The notes below the pieces were generated by a model. It was not told where the DNA came from, made no database searches, and saw only the letters and a list, made by a program, of their open reading frames with translations. DNA of 48,698 nucleotides, from positions 1 through 48,698 of the forward strand of contig CALWHB010000008.1 of assembly GCA_944380275.1 (NCBI GenBank), written 5' to 3'. The stretch comes from an uncultured Christensenellaceae bacterium (GTDB taxonomy: Bacteria; Bacillota; Clostridia; Christensenellales; UBA3700). The position numbers and the translations under genes are program-made. Of the stretch, positions 42,783-48,698 are shown in pieces; position 1 is the first letter of the stretch, and every line of letters begins with the position of its first letter.

Positions 42783-44336
42783 ATGGCAAAGGCTCAAAAA
42801 CTGACACTTGAAGAACGTGCCGCAAAAGAAGGATGCGACCCCAAAGATTACGTTCCTCTTAAAGAACAGATTCTTTACGGTGCGGCAGACCTCTTCGGCG
42901 GCGGACAGGCAGCGTTCCTCTCCGTTATTCTGCTTGCTTTTTTTACCAACATCATAGGTATAGAGGCAGCTATCGCAAGCACCATTATAATGGTTTCAAA
43001 AATCTGGGACGCGATTTCAGACCCCGCAATGGGTCTGATTTCAGAAAACTCTCGCTTTAAACTGGGAAGAAGAAAGCCGTTTATGATTATCGGCGGCATT
43101 TTGATTCCTTTCGGACTCGCCTTCCTTTTCGCTCCTATTCAGAATATGGAAGAGCCTTCTCAGATTACCTGGATGGTATTTGCATATATCATATACTGCA
43201 CGATTTCCACCATTTCTCAGGTACCCTATATGTCGATGAGTTCAGACATCTCTATGGATTACCGCCAGCGCAACAAAGCCAACACGTGGAAACTCATATT
43301 CGACATAATCGCTGCAGGACTTTTATATCTTATTCCCAGCCTGCTGTGGAGCAAGGTCGTCGGCGAAAACGCTACGATTCCGTACACGACTTTCTATTAT
43401 ATAATCGTATTCGGATTCGGTCTGCTGTTTGCAATACCGCTGATTGTTGCTGGTCTTACGGTAAAAGAACGCACCCCGTACGAAGAAGAAAAGAAGGCAA
43501 AATTCAGCATAAAAGAATACTTCAAAGGTCTTACCGTAAAGTCGTATATCTGGCATATCCTGATGTATGTAACGGCGTTCCTCACCATGGACCTCGTAAG
43601 CGCGGTCGCAATATATTATACCGACTATATCGGCGGCACGATAAACGGCGTACAGGTCGACCTCGGCTTTATGAAGATGAACATGGGTTCTATAATGATT
43701 ATCGCGCCCATGATGGTATGCGCGGCGATTGGCATAGTAATCGCTTATGTGATAAAAGCAAAATATTCAAAGCAGGCAGCTTTCCGCGCCGGACTTCCTC
43801 TTTATATAATAGGCGCGATACTGCTTGCGTGCTATCAGCCTGACTGGAATCCGATTCTGATACCCATATTTGCGGCAATAATGGGTCTTGGCTTTGCCGG
43901 CGCGCAGTCCATGCCCTGGCTCGTATTTGCAGACACCGTCGACGTAGCAGAATTAAAACTCGGCTATCGTCCCACCGCAAACATGTCAGGCGTAATGACT
44001 TTCACGAGAAAGATTGCGACAGCACTCGGCACAGGCATGGTCGGCTGGGTACTCAGCGCGGCGCATTACGTAAAACCCGTATACGATTCCGAAACAGGCA
44101 AAAGCATACTCCAGCAACAACCTGACAGCGTACTTCTTGCCATAAGACTTCTGATAGCGATTTCGGTAACCGTACTTCTTACGATAGGATTTATCGCGTC
44201 GCTCAAATACAAAGTAACCAACAAGAGGCTTGAACGCATAAGATATTTTGTAAGCAAGCGTAATGAAAGCGGCGAAGAGAGTTTTACCGAAGATGAAATG
44301 AACGAGTATCTCGAACTCAAAAAGAAACTTTGCTGA
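42783..44336 (+). CDS. GPH-family sugar:cation symporter
   Basis: 517 residues, twelve membrane helices in the MFS arrangement. The N-terminal YGAADLFGGGQAAFL and the helix 2-3 loop SDPAMGLISENSRFKLGRRKPFM carry the D-P..G..D-S.....GRRRP-type signature of the glycoside-pentoside-hexuronide (MelB-like) group. These carry oligosaccharides or glycosides with Na or H. A helical C-terminal tail (SEDEMNEYLELKKKL-like) is cytosolic. It is a lone rightward gene with no glycosidase beside it, so the sugar is unknown. Ends at the terminator 44378-44412. Confidence 0.9.
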   Translation: MAKAQKLTLEERAAKEGCDPKDYVPLKEQILYGAADLFGGGQAAFLSVILLAFFTNIIGIEAAIASTIIMVSKIWDAISDPAMGLISENSRFKLGRRKPFMIIGGILIPFGLAFLFAPIQNMEEPSQITWMVFAYIIYCTISTISQVPYMSMSSDISMDYRQRNKANTWKLIFDIIAAGLLYLIPSLLWSKVVGENATIPYTTFYYIIVFGFGLLFAIPLIVAGLTVKERTPYEEEKKAKFSIKEYFKGLTVKSYIWHILMYVTAFLTMDLVSAVAIYYTDYIGGTINGVQVDLGFMKMNMGSIMIIAPMMVCAAIGIVIAYVIKAKYSKQAAFRAGLPLYIIGAILLACYQPDWNPILIPIFAAIMGLGFAGAQSMPWLVFADTVDVAELKLGYRPTANMSGVMTFTRKIATALGTGMVGWVLSAAHYVKPVYDSETGKSILQQQPDSVLLAIRLLIAISVTVLLTIGFIASLKYKVTNKRLERIRYFVSKRNESGEESFTEDEMNEYLELKKKLC

Positions 44337-44377
44337 CGATTGAATATCAAAGCAACCGTTGACCCGTTTAATACGAC

Positions 44378-44412
44378 AAAAAATCCGCAGCAGATAATGT
44401 TGCGGATTTTTT
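44378..44412 (+). terminator. Terminator after the GPH transporter
   Basis: AAAAAATCCGCA (44378-44389) and TGCGGATTTTTT (44401-44412): 12-bp arms with A- and T-runs. Works in both directions. Confidence 0.88.
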
Positions 44413-44543
44413 AATATAATTTCGATTTTAGTATAGTGTCGGTTTTAATTCACAATCTCCCTTTACTTCTTTATTATCACGAATATTATCGTCGATTTGC
44501 CCCTTTAGCGTTTTCGCTTGCACGACAATATAATGCATAAAAA

Positions 44544-44562
44544 TACCCGACAGCGTCGGGTA
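44544..44562 (-). terminator. Terminator of the yebC-proA-ruvC operon
   Basis: TACCCGAC (44544-44551) pairs with GTCGGGTA (44555-44562), 3-nt loop, then five T on the minus strand. Confidence 0.88.
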
Positions 44563-44585
44563 CGATATTTATTTAAACTGCCTGT

Positions 44586-45077
44586 TCAGATTGAAAACAA
44601 TCCTCCCAGTCTGTACGATTGCGAGTGCGTGAGGGCGACCGCAAGAGCGTCTGCAGCGTCGTCGGGTTTAGGTATGGATTTCAGCCTGAGCATACGCGTT
44701 ACCATATACTGCATCTGCTTTTTATCCGCCTTTCCGTATCCGGTAATCGCCTGTTTAATCTGCATAGGCGTATACTCGTAAAGTCTGCCGCACCTGTCAG
44801 AACAAGCCAGCAAAATCACGCCTCTTGCCTGGGCGACGTTTATACCTGTCGTAATGTTTTTTGTAAAAAACAATTCTTCTATCGCCACGCAGTCCGGCTT
44901 GAACTTGTCAAAAAGCGCGTTCACGCCGTCGTATATCATATGCAGTCGCGCGGGGACGCTTTCGTTTTTAGGCGTTTCGATAACGCCGTAATCTATCGCG
45001 GTTACGTTGCCTTTTTCGCTGTTGACGATTCCGTAACCGACGATTGCCAGCCCCGGGTCGATGCCCATGATTATCAT
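44586..45077 (-). CDS. ruvC: Holliday junction endonuclease RuvC
   Basis: Resolves Holliday junctions by paired nicks. The 163 residues have the RNase H-like fold with catalytic acids in MGIDPG (Asp7), AIEELFF, and the C-terminal KPDDAADALAVALTH. Length is normal for RuvC. The ATG overlaps the proA stop as ATGA with a weak ribosome site, so it depends on coupling. The ruvA and ruvB partners are not next to it in this window. Confidence 0.94.
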   Translation of the reverse strand: MIIMGIDPGLAIVGYGIVNSEKGNVTAIDYGVIETPKNESVPARLHMIYDGVNALFDKFKPDCVAIEELFFTKNITTGINVAQARGVILLACSDRCGRLYEYTPMQIKQAITGYGKADKKQMQYMVTRMLRLKSIPKPDDAADALAVALTHSQSYRLGGLFSI

Positions 45078-46318
45078 TTACGCACCTGACCGTTTCCGCG
45101 TACTATATATTTCTCGCTCGTAAGCTGTTTAAGTCCCAGAGGACCTCTTGCGTGCAGCTTTTGAGTGGAAATACCTATCTCCGCCCCGAAACCGAATTCA
45201 AAGCCGTCAGTAAATCTCGTGCTTGCATTGACGTAAACGCACGCGCTGTCCACCTTTGCGACAAAGTAGTCTGCAGCCTTCTTATCGTTTGTCAGGATAC
45301 CGTCGCTGTGTCCCGTGCCGTGAGCATTTACTCTTTCGGTTGCCTCTGCCACGCCGTCCACGATATATGCCGTAAGAACTTTATCGCCGTGTTCTTTGAA
45401 ATATTCCTGCTCGTCGCAAGGAACAATATAATCGCAATAAGAGCGCGCCTCTTCGCTGCCGTTTACGACGCAGCCGTTTTGCTTAAGAATACCGCATACG
45501 AGAGGTAAAAACTGTTTTGCGACGCTCCTGTCGACAAGGAGCTGTTCAAGCGCGTTGCACGTAGAAGGACGGCTGAGTTTAGCGTTTGCGACAACCGCCG
45601 CAGCCATGTCCAAATCAGCGGTTTTTTCAACGTAAAGATGACAGTTTCCGCCCGCGCTCGCGATTACGGGCATAAGCGCGTTTTCAAGCACGAATTTCTT
45701 AAGTCCGTCGCCGCCGCGGGGGATTATAACGTCGATATATTTGCTTTGGCGCAGCATAGCGAGAGAGCCTTCTCTCGTAACGTCGTCGACAAAAGCAACG
45801 ATATTGCGGCTGATTACTCCGCTTTTTTCGATAGCATCGCCAATGATTGCCGCCAGAATACGATTGCTGTTTATCGCCTCTTTTCCGCCTCTCAAAATAA
45901 CGCAGTTGCCTGACTTTATACAGAGCGCGGCAACGTCAGCCGTTACGTTGGGGCGCGACTCGTAAATCACGCCTATAACGCCAAGAGGCACGCGTACTTT
46001 GCTTATTTCCAGCCCGTTGGGGCGTATAAACGTTTCTGTAATTTCACCGACGGGGTCGTCGAGTTTCGCAACGTCGCGCACGCCTTCGCAGATTGCAGCG
46101 ATACGCTTGTCGTCAAGGCGCAGTCTGTCTTTCATAGCCTCGCTGAGCGCGCTTGCCGCCTCTATGTCTTTGGCGTTTTCTTTGAGAATAGCGGCTTTAC
46201 TTGCCTCTATTTCGTCCGCGATTGCGTTCAATATTCTGTTTTTGTCTTCGCTGCCCAGCGTAGCCAGGTCATAACTTGCCAGCTTTGCAAGCGAACAAAT
46301 CTTTTCGATATCGGCCAT
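45074..46318 (-). CDS. proA: Glutamate-5-semialdehyde dehydrogenase (proline synthesis)
   Basis: ProA reduces gamma-glutamyl phosphate with NADPH, the second step of proline synthesis. 414 residues from the ATG at 46318 (GAGGTG ahead). The aldehyde-dehydrogenase family fold shows the VPLGVIGVIYESRPNVT block, CIKSGNCVILRGGKEA, and the catalytic Cys in SRPSTCNALEQLLVD. proB is not adjacent, so the kinase must be elsewhere or missing. It lies between yebC and ruvC, a pair often adjacent elsewhere. Confidence 0.95.
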   Translation of the reverse strand: MADIEKICSLAKLASYDLATLGSEDKNRILNAIADEIEASKAAILKENAKDIEAASALSEAMKDRLRLDDKRIAAICEGVRDVAKLDDPVGEITETFIRPNGLEISKVRVPLGVIGVIYESRPNVTADVAALCIKSGNCVILRGGKEAINSNRILAAIIGDAIEKSGVISRNIVAFVDDVTREGSLAMLRQSKYIDVIIPRGGDGLKKFVLENALMPVIASAGGNCHLYVEKTADLDMAAAVVANAKLSRPSTCNALEQLLVDRSVAKQFLPLVCGILKQNGCVVNGSEEARSYCDYIVPCDEQEYFKEHGDKVLTAYIVDGVAEATERVNAHGTGHSDGILTNDKKAADYFVAKVDSACVYVNASTRFTDGFEFGFGAEIGISTQKLHARGPLGLKQLTSEKYIVRGNGQVRK

Positions 46319-46351
46319 AATGCACCTCATAGAACCGACAAATGCGGTAAA

Positions 46352-47095
46352 TTACTCTTCTTCCTCTTCTTCTGAAAGCTCGGCGTTGTGGTAAACGTCC
46401 TGAACGTCGTCGTTTTCTTCAAGCATATCCAGAAGTCTTCTGACTTTTACTTCTGTTTCCTCGTCTACTTTAACCGTATTTGAAGGAATCATGGTAAGTT
46501 CCGCAGAAAGAACGGTAAGCGACTTGTTTGCCTCAATAGCCTGTTTGACCGTTTCAAAGTCTGCGACCTGAGCGTATATTTCGTATACGTCCTCGTCCGT
46601 AACGACGTCGTCTGCGCCTGCCTCGAGGGCGATTTCCATCATAGAATCCTCGTCGACGTTGCCTTTCTCCACAACGATGACGCCTTTCTTGTCAAACATA
46701 TAGCTTACGCAGCCGGTCGTACCCAGATTTCCGCCGCACTTGTCAAAATGGTGTCTGACGTCGCTTGCGGTACGGTTTTTGTTGTCTGTAAGAGTTCTAA
46801 CGATAACTGCAACACCGCCTGCCGCATAACCTTCATAAGTGATTTCTTCATAATTGACTGCGTTCAGGTCGCCGCTCGCCTTTTTGATACCTCTGACAAT
46901 GTTGTCGTTGGGCATATTGTTGGCTTTCGCCTTTGCGATAACGTCGCGCAGTTTAGAATTTATATTGGGGTCGGGTCCGCCCGCTTTTACCGCAACGGCA
47001 ATTTCTCTGCCTATTTTGGTAAACACGTTTGCGCGCTTAGCGTCTGCCGCGCCCTTTTTATTTTTGATGTTAGCCCATTTGCTATGTCCTGACAT
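46352..47095 (-). CDS. YebC/PmpR-family translation or transcription factor
   Basis: 247 residues beginning with the family start [14 protein letters not shown] at 47095, after GGAGG. The three-domain YebC fold has [13 protein letters not shown] in the middle and the acidic [19 protein letters not shown] end. Members are transcription regulators (PmpR) or help ribosomes at proline-rich stretches (YebC/YeeN). The frame extends upstream but the family start and ribosome site settle the position. The acidic tail is followed by a stop and 33 nt to proA. Confidence 0.93.
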   Translation of the reverse strand: MSGHSKWANIKNKKGAADAKRANVFTKIGREIAVAVKAGGPDPNINSKLRDVIAKAKANNMPNDNIVRGIKKASGDLNAVNYEEITYEGYAAGGVAVIVRTLTDNKNRTASDVRHHFDKCGGNLGTTGCVSYMFDKKGVIVVEKGNVDEDSMMEIALEAGADDVVTDEDVYEIYAQVADFETVKQAIEANKSLTVLSAELTMIPSNTVKVDEETEVKVRRLLDMLEENDDVQDVYHNAELSEEEEEE

Positions 47096-47129
47096 GAAGA
47101 ATTCCTCCGTAACTGTAATCAACGCTATT

Positions 47130-47158
47130 ATTTTATACCAAAACAGCGGCAAAAGCAA
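47130..47158 (-). promoter_or_regulatory. Promoter of the yebC-proA-ruvC operon
   Basis: TTGCTT (47153-47158), 17 nt, TAAAAT (47130-47135) on the minus strand, leading to a leader of about 28 nt with GGAGG. Confidence 0.65.
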
Positions 47159-47251
47159 GGCAACGCGCGCATTTAATATAAATACGCGAGAATAAAATGC
47201 GTTTCTCAAAACAGCTGAAAATTCAAAGCCGTTATCAAACCGCCGTTTTGT

Positions 47252-48019
47252 TTATTTCTGATACACGAAAGTATAAAGAGCAATGCTCATTGCGACTGCG
47301 GCATTAAGCGACTCCATACCCTCTTTCATAGGAAGAGCGAGAGTCTTGCAGGCTTTTTTTCTGAAATAAGAAGAAACGCCGTGAGCCTCGTTGCCGGCGA
47401 CCAGAGCAAAAGGTCTGTCCTTGTCAATCTGAGCGGAATAAATATTCTCTCCGCCCATATCGAGCGCATAGACGTTGTGTCCGTGCAGTAAGCCGTCCAG
47501 TTCCTGCTCCCCGTCCGCCTCGACGATATTCACCGCAAACACGCCGCCCATAGAACCTCTGACCACCTTTCCCGACGTCCAGTCGGTGCAATTTACCGCA
47601 AGAATCTGACTTATGCCGCAAGCCACGCACGTTCTTACAATCGTACCGAAATTGCCCGGGTCTGAAATCCCGTCGAGAACGGCGACGTCCTCTTTTATGA
47701 CGCGTTTTGCAAGCGGCATGGCGACAACGGCGACAATTCCGGCAGGAGAAGTTGTGTCGCTTATCTGCTGCATACATTTGTCAGACACTTCGTAAATCCT
47801 GGTACGCGTCCCCTCGTACTTTCTGACAATATCTGTAAACTGCTCTACCTTATCCTGCGCAACGATAAGCGCGTCCACTATGACGTCGTCAGGAAGGTCG
47901 CGGACGATGTTTGCTCCTTCGGCAAGCAACTTGCCCTCTTTATAGCGCACGTCCTTGTTCTTGAGCGACTTGAAATATTTGATTTTTGCGTTCGCAACGC
48001 TTGTAATCGTTTCTCTCAT
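47252..48019 (-). CDS. SpoU/TrmH-family RNA 2'-O-methyltransferase
   Basis: 255 residues. The N-terminal substrate-binding part (KYFKSLKNKDVRYKEG) is followed by the knotted SPOUT domain with DGISDPGNFGTIVRT, VAGNEAHGVS and LPMKEGMESLNAAVA, the three motifs of the family. It resembles YsgA-like rRNA or tRNA ribose methyltransferases. No Shine-Dalgarno is present; the predicted -10 lies 6 nt before the ATG, so the mRNA is probably leaderless. The substrate cannot be read. Confidence 0.92.
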   Translation of the reverse strand: MRETITSVANAKIKYFKSLKNKDVRYKEGKLLAEGANIVRDLPDDVIVDALIVAQDKVEQFTDIVRKYEGTRTRIYEVSDKCMQQISDTTSPAGIVAVVAMPLAKRVIKEDVAVLDGISDPGNFGTIVRTCVACGISQILAVNCTDWTSGKVVRGSMGGVFAVNIVEADGEQELDGLLHGHNVYALDMGGENIYSAQIDKDRPFALVAGNEAHGVSSYFRKKACKTLALPMKEGMESLNAAVAMSIALYTFVYQK

Positions 48020-48025
48020 ACAGTT

Positions 48026-48054
48026 ATTTTAACATAATAACAGATTATTTTCAA
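48026..48054 (-). promoter_or_regulatory. Promoter of the SpoU gene, leaderless
   Basis: TTGAAA (48049-48054), 17 nt, TAAAAT (48026-48031). The first transcribed base would be the A of ATG at 48019 or close to it. Confidence 0.7.
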
Positions 48055-48243
48055 TACCTGTTTTGACAAGAGGCAAAATGTTTTTAAGTGTTATAAAAAA
48101 TCATATTACGCAAGCAGACCGTCCGTCGCACGTCCATTTGATAAATATAGCCGCGTTTTACGCTCACGGGCAGGAAAAAATCAACTCAATCGCTTTTTAT
48201 ATGACGATTATCTCAAAAACAGTGAAATTATTATTTTGAAGAC

Positions 48244-48276
48244 AAAAAGACAGCCCCGCTAAGGAGCTGTCTTTTT
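48244..48276 (-). terminator. Terminator after the leucine-rich repeat gene
   Basis: AAAAAGACAGC (48244-48254) pairs with GCTGTCTTTTT (48266-48276). The T-run on either strand fits a bidirectional terminator. Confidence 0.88.
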
Positions 48277-48293
48277 GAGTTAAATGTCGTTTT

Positions 48294-48698
48294 TCAGGCT
48301 GATTTCTTCCAGTCCTCAAACAGGTACCGGTCTGTAAGATAGTCCGCCGCAGTCGCAGGGTCAGAAATCGCATCTGCGCTTATCTCCGCTGCGTCGCTGT
48401 CAAAATCGTATACGCTCCAACCGTTGACGTCTGCAAAAATCACGCTTTCCACACCGCAATCTTCAAAAGCGGAACCTGATATGCTCACAACCGAAGAAGG
48501 AATCGTTACAGACTTCAGATTTGCACAGTCAGCAAATGCGTAATATATGATTTTCTCAAGCCCTTCAGGGAGAACGATTTCTTCGAGAACACTTCCCTCA
48601 AAGCAATGCCAGTCAAGAGTTTTTACGCCCTCCGGTACGGTAAACGATTTTTCCTCTTTACCGCTTGCATAACGGTACATAACAGTTCCGTCCTTTGA
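48294..48698 (-). CDS. BspA-like leucine-rich repeat protein, C-terminal part
   Basis: Only the last 134 codons are inside the window; the frame is still open at the edge (SKDGTV lies before the first Met at 48680), so the Met should not be taken as the start. LRR_5 repeats are clear: FTVPEGVKTLDWHCFEG, LEEIVLPEGLEKIIYYAFADC and LKSVTIPSSVVSISGSAFEDC. The C-terminal tail is a short non-repeat segment. Such proteins are usually secreted surface adhesins or binding proteins of gut bacteria; signal and anchor cannot be seen here. Confidence 0.8.
   Translation of the reverse strand, partial: SKDGTVMYRYASGKEEKSFTVPEGVKTLDWHCFEGSVLEEIVLPEGLEKIIYYAFADCANLKSVTIPSSVVSISGSAFEDCGVESVIFADVNGWSVYDFDSDAAEISADAISDPATAADYLTDRYLFEDWKKSA

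Noticed and set aside
46319-46330. Upstream start for proA
   Set aside because: The GAGGTG site fits the ATG at 46318.

Overview
The window looks like part of the chromosome of an uncultured, gut-type Clostridia member (Bacillota, moderate G+C). Reasons: strong GGAGG-type ribosome sites, many ATGA translational overlaps, a Gram-positive type LexA box, a TM1266-type regulator, a DUF3343/cysteine desulfurase pair, a BspA-like leucine-rich repeat protein, a BhlA-type holin and a type II isoleucyl-tRNA synthetase. I see no rRNA, tRNA, CRISPR array, transposase or integrase. A placement finer than Clostridia would be a guess.

Layout. 1-12.8 kb: housekeeping genes (coaE, polA, a Na/Pi cotransporter, a ParC/ParE-type topoisomerase pair, an alpha/beta hydrolase) and a stand-alone murG. 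13.1-23.1 kb: a compact leftward phage head operon with large terminase, portal, scaffold, major capsid, connector and neck proteins, a coiled-coil protein and two holins. Beyond it lie a rightward secreted membrane protein and a leftward sigma-region-4-like regulator with a LexA box. No integrase, replication gene, endolysin, tail spike or tail fibre is visible, so this is a domesticated capsid cassette, a satellite, a gene-transfer-agent-like element or a prophage remnant. 24.9-31.8 kb: a leftward operon of a CNNM/CBS membrane protein, ileS, an RNA methyltransferase-like gene, an RluA-type pseudouridine synthase and a DpnI orthologue. 31.9-34 kb: a Se/S carrier-like gene divergent from a cysteine desulfurase, then two small unknown genes. 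34-37.2 kb: a TM1266-like regulator plus an NMT1/SsuA-type ABC importer behind a leader with an attenuator-like structure. 37.3-41.1 kb: an S41 protease, malic enzyme and a degenerate MalK-like ATPase. 41.1-42.8 kb: 1.7 kb of A+T-rich DNA with possible decayed gene pieces. 42.8-48.7 kb: a GPH sugar transporter, a yebC-proA-ruvC operon, a SpoU-type methyltransferase and the end of a leucine-rich repeat gene.

The most striking signal is base-level. Reading the whole window I found no GATC, where about 190 are expected by chance, while isomeric palindromes (GTAC, CATG, TCGA, ACGT) are common. The same window encodes a DpnI orthologue, whose family cuts adenine-methylated GATC, at the end of the ileS operon, and no Dam methylase is visible. 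I infer that the host may hold a fixed DpnI defence and have removed the target site from its own DNA. The phage cassette is GATC-free too. CTAG also seems absent, but that is less surprising in bacteria.
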